Translations under genes and position numbers: made by a program
The notes under the pieces: model-generated
Databases searched by the model: none
The model's input: the letters and a program-made list of their open reading frames with translations, nothing else
What the model was told of the DNA's origin: nothing
Assembly: GCA_900754385.1 (NCBI GenBank)
Contig: CAAECP010000255.1
Span: 1 to 6,684, forward strand
DNA from: an uncultured Collinsella sp.
GTDB taxonomy: Bacteria; Actinomycetota; Coriobacteriia; Coriobacteriales; Coriobacteriaceae
DNA length: 6,684 nt
Reading direction: 5' to 3'
Shown: positions 1 to 4,678 of the stretch, in pieces
Numbering within the stretch: the first letter of the stretch is position 1
How the letters are laid out: the number at the start of each line of letters is the position of its first letter

Positions 1-224
1 ACGACGAGCGCGGCATCCGCTTCGTCAACCAGTACGGTGGCGAGCGCGTCTATCAGCTCGACGCCAAGGAGCTCGGCCTCAACGACATCAAGGACAGCGT
101 GAGCGAGTACTTCAACCACCTGATCTTCGCCCCGATCCTCAACAACGTGTATATGCGCGCGCTCTCCGCCGTCACCCACAAGGACTACATGACGCGCCGC
201 TACATGTGGAAGCTTGAGTATTAG
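1..224 (+). CDS. SIS-domain sugar-phosphate deglycase/isomerase, C-terminal fragment (5' end outside window)
   Basis: Only the last 73 codons are inside the window; the first whole codon begins at base 3 and the stop is TAG at 222-224. The fragment ends in RRYMWKLEY, and the complete SIS protein at 4679-5662 ends in RRYMWKLSY. The two tails also align upstream, sharing a GL-D stretch, a YFN motif and the same spacing to the end, so the proteins are paralogues. In FrlB/FraB-type enzymes this region is the final helical part of the second SIS domain. The catalytic residues lie upstream and are not visible. By family, the product would act in the cytoplasm on a phosphorylated sugar-amine conjugate (deglycase) or an aminosugar phosphate. 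The coding sequence is followed at once by a perfect hairpin, which suggests that its transcript ends here. Family membership is well supported by the paralogue; substrate is inference. Confidence 0.85.
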   Translation, partial: DERGIRFVNQYGGERVYQLDAKELGLNDIKDSVSEYFNHLIFAPILNNVYMRALSAVTHKDYMTRRYMWKLEY

Positions 225-250
225 TTACGCGGTTTTACCAAACCGCGTAA
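225..250 (+). terminator. Perfect 11-bp hairpin directly after the SIS stop codon
   Basis: TTACGCGGTTT at 225-235 is the exact reverse complement of AAACCGCGTAA at 240-250, with a four-base loop TACC. It begins at the first base after the stop codon. There is no T-tract on its 3' side (CGGCTCG follows), so it is not a standard intrinsic terminator. It may be a 3'-end stabilising or processing hairpin, or part of a two-stem terminator with the hairpin at 300-328. The structure is seen directly; the function is inference. Confidence 0.45.
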
Positions 251-262
251 CGGCTCGACGCT

Positions 263-365
263 GCGCGGGCCGCATTTGGGCAATCTGACGTTCAACTTCA
301 AGGGCGCGACCAGAAGGTCAGCGCCCTTTCGTTTCACGTCACCTTGCCTCAAATGCGGCCCGCTC
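263..365. repeat. Long imperfect palindrome, about 103 bases
   Basis: The outer arms GCGGGCCGCATTTG (265-278) and CAAATGCGGCCCGC (350-363) pair perfectly over 14 bp. Pairing continues inward (279-283 with 344-348) past one bulged T at 349. A middle segment (286-291 with 336-341) pairs over 6 bp, and a central hairpin lies at 300-328. The whole element can fold into a single long interrupted stem. It lies entirely between genes. Both strands are open for around 90-110 codons here, but those frames read through the palindrome and have no credible start or family resemblance. The shape fits a dispersed REP- or MITE-like intergenic repeat. Copy number cannot be judged from one window. Confidence 0.65.
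300..334 (+). terminator. Terminator-like hairpin at the centre of the long palindrome
   Basis: AAGGGCGC at 300-307 pairs with GCGCCCTT at 321-328. GACC at 308-311 pairs with GGTC at 316-319, with A320 bulged and a tetraloop AGAA. Downstream is TCGTTT, a short interrupted T-rich run, so intrinsic termination is plausible but weak. It could be the true end of the upstream SIS transcript, about 100 bases after its stop. Because the stem is nearly symmetrical it could also stop transcription coming from the other side. Confidence 0.4.
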
Positions 366-441
366 GCTGACTTATGCTCAACCAGCGGCGCCTTAGACGT
401 TGGGAATGTTCCTTTTCTGCCGGCAGTTGGGGACAGTCCTA

Positions 442-494
442 GTCGTTGGGGGGCGTTCTTGAATGACCAGTCATTTAAGTGCGTCCCCAATGAC
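442..494. repeat. 53-base stem-loop element upstream of the EamA gene
   Basis: Bases 442-466 pair with 471-494 around a CCAG loop (467-470). About 23 pairs form, including four G-T pairs (445/491, 452/484, 456/481, 461/476), one bulged G (453) and one T-T mismatch. The inner AATGA/TCATT and outer TTGGGG/CCCCAA blocks are exact. Since several positions are G-T pairs, the structure is stronger as RNA when read from this strand. It resembles a REP-type intergenic repeat. It may be transcribed if the real promoter lies upstream of it; otherwise it acts only as DNA. Confidence 0.6.
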
Positions 495-507
495 TACCCA
501 ATGACTA
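486..507. repeat. Tandem 11-bp direct repeat CCCAATGACTA, two copies
   Basis: CCCAATGACTA occurs at 486-496 and again at 497-507 with no mismatch and no gap. A third, inverted copy with one mismatch (TAGTCGTTGGG) lies at 440-450 and forms the other arm of the adjacent stem-loop. A period of 11 bp is about one helical turn, so a regulator could bind both copies on one DNA face, about 50 bp upstream of the candidate -10 box. Alternatively the second copy is duplication debris from insertion of the palindromic element. Confidence 0.55.
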
Positions 508-545
508 TGTGGGCGAGCGGATTTTTCCGTTCGGCGATTTGTGTC

Positions 546-573
546 TTGAAAAATGTATATAACGACTATAACG
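546..573 (+). promoter_or_regulatory. Candidate promoter/operator of the EamA gene
   Basis: This AT-rich stretch contrasts with the GC-rich surroundings. TTGAAA (546-551) resembles a -35 box and TATAAC (567-572) a -10 box, but the spacer is only 15 bases. A second TATAAC lies at 558-563. The sequence TATAACGACTATAACG (558-573) is a direct repeat of TATAACG with a 9-base period. It matches 14 of 16 bases of the sequence just upstream of the PTS genes (1847-1862), which suggests a shared binding site. The exact start of transcription cannot be fixed from sequence. Confidence 0.45.
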
Positions 574-613
574 TAGTACGAAACATATTGGAAACAATAC
601 CGAGGAGGCTGCG

Positions 614-1696
614 TTGAAGAAAAGCAATCTGGGCTATGTGCTGGTGCTGATCGCCGCGCTTATGTGGGGCAGCATCGGAATCTTTGTAAACGGCATCTCG
701 GCCATGGGTGTTTCGTCTCAGAGCATGGCGGCCTTTCGCCTGTTGTCGGGTGCCGTCTTAATGGCTCCGGTCTTGGCGTTCATGGGTTGCCAGGGAGGCG
801 ATCGTGAGGGAAAAGCATCGGGTCCCCTGGCACTGTTCAAGGCAAGTCCTAAAGAGCTTGTTCCCTGTGCGCTTCTTGGCATTATCGGCCTCGCCACCGC
901 TAACACGCTTTATTACGAGTGCATGGGCGAGGTGGGCATGTCCACGGCCTCGGTGCTGCTCTACACCTCGCCGGTGTTTGGCGTCATGCTCGGCCGCGTG
1001 CTTTATCGCGAGGATGTGACTCCCAACAAGCTCGTTGCCATCGCTTTTAATATCGGTGGCTGTGTACTTGCAGTGACCAATGGCGACCTTTCCGGTTTCC
1101 ATTTTTCGGTTTGGGGCGTCACGTCGGGCGTGATCGCGGGCTTTTGTGGCGCGTCGCTCGCGGTGTTTAGCCGGATAGCAACCAAGACGGTCCACCCGCT
1201 GGCTGTCACGTTTTGGGGCCTTGTTTTTGGCGGTGCGGTTATGGCGGCTATCGCGGCTCCGTGGCCAGATGTCGCCGCGGCAATGTCGCCACAGCTGCTG
1301 CTGCTGTTCTTTGGTTTTGGACTCATCCCCACAGCCGTGGCCTATGTCTTATATATGCAGGGTCTGTCCATGGGGCTCGAGACGTCGAAAGTTCCCGTCG
1401 TAATGTCATTCGAGACGGTCGTCACCGTACTGGTGGGCATTGGTGTCTACGCCGAGCCCGCCGGCGCGATTAAAGTCCTGGGCATCGTGCTGGTGCTCGC
1501 GTCCATCCTGATTATGAACACCGACTTCTCCAAGCTGCGCAACAGTGTGTTTGTCGGTCATGTCATTGAGAGCATGACCTTCAAGCCCAACGCGTGGTGG
1601 ACCGAAAAATCTCAGGACATGGATCTGTTTAAGGAACGCACCGGCATTGCGCTGGAACCCACCGTACAGGAAAGCCCCTGGTACTTCGTGCGATAG
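614..1696 (+). CDS. EamA/DMT-superfamily transporter
   Basis: The 360-residue product has the ten-helix drug/metabolite transporter layout, with two EamA halves. Helices run roughly at residues 5-27, 35-57, 84-101, 108-130, 139-155, 165-187, 194-215, 226-248, 258-279 and 286-302. Family hallmarks include the N-terminal AALMWGSIGIF and the LYYECMGEVGMSTASVLLYTSP-like segment split across residues 99-120. EamA proteins move small metabolites, often exporting amino acids, across the inner membrane; the substrate here is unknown. The start is TTG at 614, supported by GAGGAGG at 602-608 with a five-base spacer. The next in-frame ATG would delete helix 1. After helix 10 there is an extra hydrophilic tail of about 57 residues (304-360), longer than the short tail usual in the family. 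Codon use is more mixed than in the PTS genes, including TTA and ATA, suggesting lower expression. It shares an upstream box with the PTS operon. Confidence 0.88.
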   Translation: MKKSNLGYVLVLIAALMWGSIGIFVNGISAMGVSSQSMAAFRLLSGAVLMAPVLAFMGCQGGDREGKASGPLALFKASPKELVPCALLGIIGLATANTLYYECMGEVGMSTASVLLYTSPVFGVMLGRVLYREDVTPNKLVAIAFNIGGCVLAVTNGDLSGFHFSVWGVTSGVIAGFCGASLAVFSRIATKTVHPLAVTFWGLVFGGAVMAAIAAPWPDVAAAMSPQLLLLFFGFGLIPTAVAYVLYMQGLSMGLETSKVPVVMSFETVVTVLVGIGVYAEPAGAIKVLGIVLVLASILIMNTDFSKLRNSVFVGHVIESMTFKPNAWWTEKSQDMDLFKERTGIALEPTVQESPWYFVR

Positions 1697-1774
1697 GGGA
1701 TTGCGTGCAGGGTCTGACCTGGGGTTATCCAGCTAGCGCCGGCCTACCCAGCCAACCGTTTCGAGTACGTTAAA

Positions 1775-1808
1775 CCCGTCAACGGTCGATTTTCACCCGC
1801 GAACGGTC
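1775..1808. promoter_or_regulatory. Direct-repeat pair with 21-bp period upstream of the PTS promoter
   Basis: CCCGTCAACGGTC (1775-1787) and CCCGCGAACGGTC (1796-1808) match at 11 of 13 positions and are offset by exactly 21 bp, two helical turns. An inverted partial copy, AACCGTT, lies at 1754-1760. The pair ends about 38 bp before the putative -10 box at 1847, a usual place for an activator. The PTS promoter has no good -35 box, which also fits activator dependence. No regulator gene is in the window, so the binding protein is unknown. Confidence 0.45.
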
Positions 1809-1843
1809 TTTATACTAATTAGCAATATAAGCAACGTATAAGA

Positions 1844-1862
1844 CGTTATAATGACCATAACG
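1844..1862 (+). promoter_or_regulatory. -10 box and overlapping operator-like dyad of the PTS operon
   Basis: TATAAT at 1847-1852 is a consensus -10 hexamer. It sits inside an inverted repeat, CGTTAT (1844-1849) and ATAACG (1857-1862), separated by seven bases. The 1847-1862 stretch is almost the same as 558-573 before the EamA gene. A -35 box at the expected place (about 1824-1829, AATATA) is poor. If TATAAT is used, the leader is only about 20 bases and contains little beyond the ribosome binding site, so a repressor on this dyad would block initiation directly. Confidence 0.5.
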
Positions 1863-1878
1863 AAAAGGAGGAGGCAAG

Positions 1879-2802
1879 ATGAATCAGATCATTCTCGCAT
1901 CTCATGGCGGCCTGGCCGCAGGCGCCAAAGACACGCTCGAGATGGTTCTCGGCGACGTGTCGAACGTCCACGTCGTGTCGCTTGCTCGTGACGACAAGGA
2001 GCCCATCACCAATAAGGTTGAGGCTATGATCGCCACGTTCAACGCGGACGACACCGTCTATGTGCTGACCGATATGCTCGGCAGCTCGGTCAACAACAAC
2101 ATGGTCGAGCTTTCCAAGAACGGCACGAAGTTCACGGTTGTCAGCGGTTTCAACATCCCGCTTGCGCTCACGCTCGCTATGAGCCCCGTCCCCGTCAAGG
2201 GCGCCGAGCTCGCGGCCCTCATCAATGAGGCCCGCACCGGTCTGACCAACCCCAACGCACCGGTCGAGGCCGCCGCGGCTCCCGCCAAGAAGGCCAAGGC
2301 GTCCCGTCACAGCTCCGGTCCCGCCAAGATCGTCCTCGCACGTCTTGATTACCGTCTGCTGCACGGCCAGGTCGTCTTTACCTGGACCACCAAGGTTCAG
2401 GCCGAGCGCATCATCGTCGTCGACAACGCTGCTGCCAACGATGACATCAAGAAGGGCGCTCTTAAGCTGGCCAAGCCCCAGGGCGTTCGCCTGAACGTCT
2501 TCACCGTCGAGCGTGCCCTCGCCAAGATGGACAAGCTCAACACCCTCGGCGAGCGCGTCATGTTCGTCTTTGGCAATACTGCCGAGATGCTGCAGTTCTG
2601 CCAGGGCTACAAGCTCGACGCCATCAACCTGGGCGCCACCGCCAACCACGACGGCGCCGATCAGGTCGGCGGCAAGGACAGCTCCGTCTTCCTCGACGCC
2701 ACCCAGAAGGCCGACGTCAACCAGCTGCTCGACATGGGCATCAAGCTCTATGTCCAGCAGACCCCTACGTATCAGAGCGTCGACATCGACGCCAAGCTGT
2801 AA
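1879..2802 (+). CDS. PTS mannose/fructose/sorbose-family fused EIIA-EIIB
   Basis: The 307-residue cytoplasmic protein carries two phosphotransfer domains. Residues 1 to about 121 are EIIA-Man: a beta strand leads to SHGG, with His9 as the expected phosphoryl acceptor from HPr. Residues 122-147 form an Ala/Pro/Lys-rich flexible linker, as in E. coli ManX. Residues 148-307 are EIIB-Man/Sor, with RLDYRLLHGQV at 155-165 and His162 as the expected phosphohistidine. Typical members read RIDDRLIHGQ, so Tyr158 replaces the second Asp; this may reflect substrate class rather than loss of function. The ATG is set by AAGGAGGAGG at 1865-1874. This is the first gene of the PTS operon, 36 bases before EIIC. 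Codons are heavily C-ending and Lys is almost all AAG, as in highly expressed genes. Family is certain; the sugar is not defined by sequence, with Amadori-type sugar amines suggested by the SIS neighbours. Confidence 0.95.
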   Translation: MNQIILASHGGLAAGAKDTLEMVLGDVSNVHVVSLARDDKEPITNKVEAMIATFNADDTVYVLTDMLGSSVNNNMVELSKNGTKFTVVSGFNIPLALTLAMSPVPVKGAELAALINEARTGLTNPNAPVEAAAAPAKKAKASRHSSGPAKIVLARLDYRLLHGQVVFTWTTKVQAERIIVVDNAAANDDIKKGALKLAKPQGVRLNVFTVERALAKMDKLNTLGERVMFVFGNTAEMLQFCQGYKLDAINLGATANHDGADQVGGKDSSVFLDATQKADVNQLLDMGIKLYVQQTPTYQSVDIDAKL

Positions 2803-2807
2803 TCAAC

Positions 2808-2821
2808 CAGGCTTTTGCCTG
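2808..2821 (+). other. Small hairpin between EIIAB and EIIC
   Basis: CAGGC (2808-2812) and GCCTG (2817-2821) form a 5-bp stem with a TTTT loop in the 36-base spacer, ending five bases before the EIIC ribosome binding site AAAGGAGAAGG (2826-2836). It is too weak, and lacks a T-tract, to be a terminator. It may set mRNA stability or keep the ribosome binding site open. Confidence 0.35.
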
Positions 2822-2838
2822 ACTGAAAGGAGAAGGGT

Positions 2839-3633
2839 ATGAATACGTTCATCAGTGCGGTGCTCGTCGGCCTCGTCGGCGTGTTCTGCATGTGGGACTC
2901 CCGCCTGCTCGGTCGTCTTAACTTCGAGCAGCCCCTCGTTGGCGCTACGCTCGTCGGTCTGCTGCTGGGCGATGTGCCCACCGGCCTTGCCGTCGGTGCC
3001 GCCGTCGAGCTCGTGTCCATGGGCCTGGTGCAGGTCGGCGCCGCCGTTCCGCCCGATATGGTCCTGGGCGGCATCGTGGCCGCTGCCTTTGCGTGCCTGA
3101 CCGATGCTTCCGCCGAGACCGCCATGACGATTGCCATCCCGGTCGCCGTCCTGGGTCAGCTCCTCGGCATCGTGTTCCGTTCCATCATCGCCGCCCTCAC
3201 CCATGTGGCAGATAGCGCGATCGATAACGGAAAGTTCAAGACCGCCTACCGTATGCACATCTGCGCCGGCTCCGGTCTGTACGCCGTCATGTACTTCCTG
3301 CCGATCTTCCTCGCCGTCTTTGTTGGCACCGACCTGGTTCAGGCCATCGTCAACATGGTTCCCGAGTGGCTGTCCACTGGTCTTAACGTTTCCACCAAGA
3401 TCATGACCGCCTACGGCTTGGCCCTGCTGCTCACCATGATGATCAAGAAGGGTATGACTCCGTTCCTGTTCATCGGTTTCCTGCTCGCCGCTTACCTCAA
3501 CCTGTCCGTCATCGCGGTCGCTCTGATCGGTGTGTGCCTGGCTGTCGTCTTCATGGGCTTCAAGTTCAACGGTTCCCATGCAGCCGCCGGTGTCGATTCC
3601 GACTACGATCCGCTCGAAGACGACGAAGACTAA
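2839..3633 (+). CDS. PTS mannose/fructose/sorbose-family EIIC (membrane channel subunit)
   Basis: The 264-residue integral membrane protein forms the sugar path together with EIID. Hydrophobic segments cover most of residues 4-118 and 146-240. Family landmarks are the QPLVGATLVGLLLGD segment (31-45), GAAVELVSMGLVQVGAAVPPD-like residues 53-73 split by Glu57, and the following GGIVAAAFA. These match the conserved core of the ManY/SorA/AgaW family, and the length (about 265) is normal. The ATG at 2839 has AAAGGAGAAGG upstream. The C-terminus is unusually acidic: from residue 253 it reads DSDYDPLEDDED, a likely cytoplasmic tail. The EIID ribosome binding site begins at the stop codon, indicating tight translational linkage. 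Substrate cannot be read from the sequence. The family also includes bacteriocin receptors in Firmicutes, but nothing here points to that role. Confidence 0.94.
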   Translation: MNTFISAVLVGLVGVFCMWDSRLLGRLNFEQPLVGATLVGLLLGDVPTGLAVGAAVELVSMGLVQVGAAVPPDMVLGGIVAAAFACLTDASAETAMTIAIPVAVLGQLLGIVFRSIIAALTHVADSAIDNGKFKTAYRMHICAGSGLYAVMYFLPIFLAVFVGTDLVQAIVNMVPEWLSTGLNVSTKIMTAYGLALLLTMMIKKGMTPFLFIGFLLAAYLNLSVIAVALIGVCLAVVFMGFKFNGSHAAAGVDSDYDPLEDDED

Positions 3634-3646
3634 GGAGGAACACACT

Positions 3647-4480
3647 ATGGCAACCGCAACCAAGGACGTGTCCCTGAACAAGAAGGTCAGCCAGTTCTTC
3701 TGGCGCTCCTGGGCCATCCAGGCCTCTTGGAACTACGAGCGTCAGATGAACATGGGCTTCCTCTACGGCATGGTTCCCACGCTCGATCGCCTCTATCCGG
3801 ATGAGTCCGACCCCAAGCAGCTCGCTGCTAAGAAAGAGGCTTACCACCGTCACATGGCGTTCTACAACTGCACCCCGCAGACGAGCGCTTTCATCCTGGG
3901 CCTCTCCGCCTCCATGGAGGAGGAGTACGCCAAGGATCCCGAGAACTTCGATCCCGATTCGATCAACGCGGTCAAGACCTCCCTCATGGGTCCGCTTTCC
4001 GGCATCGGTGACTCCTTCTTCCAGGGCACCATCCGCGTTATCGCCTTTGGCCTGGGCGTTCAGCTGGCTCAGCAGGGCTCCATCATGGGCCCGATCCTGG
4101 CCATGCTCATCTCCATCGTCCCCTCTGTGCTGATTACTTGGTTCGCCGCCAAGATGGGCTATCAGGGCGGCCACGAGTACCTGAGCAAGCTTCAGGGCGG
4201 CGACCTCATGGAGAAGCTCATGTATGTCTGCGGCATCGTGGGTCTTATGTCCGTGGGCGGCATGATCGCCACGCTGATCGGCGCCACCACCCCGCTGCAG
4301 TTCGCTGAGGGCACCGTCGTTATCCAGGACATCCTGGACGGCATGATGCCCCAGATGATCTCCCTTGGCCTCACCGGCCTTATGTACTGGCTCATCAAGA
4401 AGAACGTCAACACCGGTTGGCTTCTCGTGATCGCCATCGTGGGCGGCATCGCCCTCTCCGCGGCCGGCATTCTGGCCTAG
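3647..4480 (+). CDS. PTS mannose/fructose/sorbose-family EIID
   Basis: The 277-residue product is the EIID subunit that pairs with EIIC in the membrane. Conserved blocks are QASWNYERQMNMGFLYGMVP (25-44), FYNCTPQTSAFILGLSASME (72-91) and KTSLMGPLSGIGDSFFQGTI (110-129); these correspond to the FNYER, FFNTHP and GPLAGIGDS motifs of ManZ. Hydrophobic helices follow at about 130-168, 195-213 and 236-277, and the protein ends in a membrane segment. The start chosen is ATG at 3647, eight bases after GGAGG (3634-3638), which overlaps the EIIC stop. The frame stays open to 3530, but that upstream part lies inside EIIC and gives an un-EIID-like serine-rich sequence, so it is not used. The length agrees with family members of about 270-285 residues. 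Confidence 0.95.
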   Translation: MATATKDVSLNKKVSQFFWRSWAIQASWNYERQMNMGFLYGMVPTLDRLYPDESDPKQLAAKKEAYHRHMAFYNCTPQTSAFILGLSASMEEEYAKDPENFDPDSINAVKTSLMGPLSGIGDSFFQGTIRVIAFGLGVQLAQQGSIMGPILAMLISIVPSVLITWFAAKMGYQGGHEYLSKLQGGDLMEKLMYVCGIVGLMSVGGMIATLIGATTPLQFAEGTVVIQDILDGMMPQMISLGLTGLMYWLIKKNVNTGWLLVIAIVGGIALSAAGILA

Positions 4481-4510
4481 TCGCGACCAAGCGCCTAACC
4501 GCTTTCCCCC

Positions 4511-4549
4511 GGGAGCCTGCCTGGCATCCCATACCCCAGGCAGGCTTCC
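4511..4549 (+). terminator. Strong stem-loop after EIID, without T-tract
   Basis: GCCTGCCTGG (4515-4524) pairs perfectly with CCAGGCAGGC (4536-4545). Four more pairs outside (4511-4514 with 4546-4549, one G-T) make a 14-bp stem with an 11-base loop. It starts 30 bases after the EIID stop. The base run after it, ATCCCTATACG, has no T-tract. It may be a 3'-end protecting or attenuating structure giving less SIS than PTS transcript, or a terminator that needs a factor. Confidence 0.5.
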
Positions 4550-4561
4550 ATCCCTATACGT

Positions 4562-4584
4562 GACAATGGGACAGTCCCTTTGTC
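4562..4584. repeat. Short palindrome GACAATGGGAC-A-GTCCCTTTGTC
   Basis: Two 11-base arms (4562-4572 and 4574-4584) flank a single central A and match except for one T-T position. The core GGGACAGTCC also occurs at 430-439 in the gap before the EamA gene, and its inverse CTGTCCC at 5790-5796 before the HAD gene. It could be a two-fold protein binding site or one member of a dispersed intergenic repeat. Pairing with a one-base loop is impossible in RNA, so the loop would open to about five bases. Confidence 0.5.
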
Positions 4585-4595
4585 GCATTCTTAAC

Positions 4596-4613
4596 GGGCC
4601 GACGACTCGGTCC
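4596..4613 (+). other. Third stem-loop in the EIID-SIS gap
   Basis: GGGCCGA (4596-4602) pairs with TCGGTCC (4607-4613) through seven pairs including one G-T, around a CGAC tetraloop. With the structures at 4511-4549 and 4562-4584 it makes a row of three folds in a 198-base gap. No clear promoter was found between them and the SIS start. Confidence 0.4.
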
Positions 4614-4678
4614 AAATCACGGTAACCCTGCGTGCGTCCGGCAAAGTGGCGCCGCAAAAATCGAAAGGAATGTGTCAG

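Noticed and set aside
221..617. Small open frames on both strands in the first gap (89 and 113 codons)
   Set aside because: Both read through the palindromic elements, one runs into the EamA start, and neither has a good ribosome binding site or recognisable domain.
1697..1774. A terminator for the EamA gene
   Set aside because: Only weak 4-5 bp pairings were found and no T-tract, so none is called.
1697..1878. A sigma-54 (-24/-12) promoter, as used by the Salmonella gfr and dga operons
   Set aside because: No TGGCAC-N5-TTGC-like sequence is present; a TATAAT box is seen instead.
1846..2649. A 267-codon minus-strand frame opposite EIIAB
   Set aside because: It is an antisense shadow of a strongly biased gene with no independent support.
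3530..3646. A longer N-terminus for EIID
   Set aside because: It would overlap the end of EIIC and adds a serine-rich stretch absent from the family; ATG 3647 has a well-placed GGAGG.
2803..3717. A 304-codon minus-strand frame opposite EIIC
   Set aside because: Composition is Asp/Gly/His-rich with no family motif, and it is fully explained as the shadow of the EIIC gene.
4646..4678. GTG start giving eleven extra residues on the SIS protein
   Set aside because: There is no ribosome binding site before 4646, while AAAGGA at 4664-4669 fits ATG 4679.
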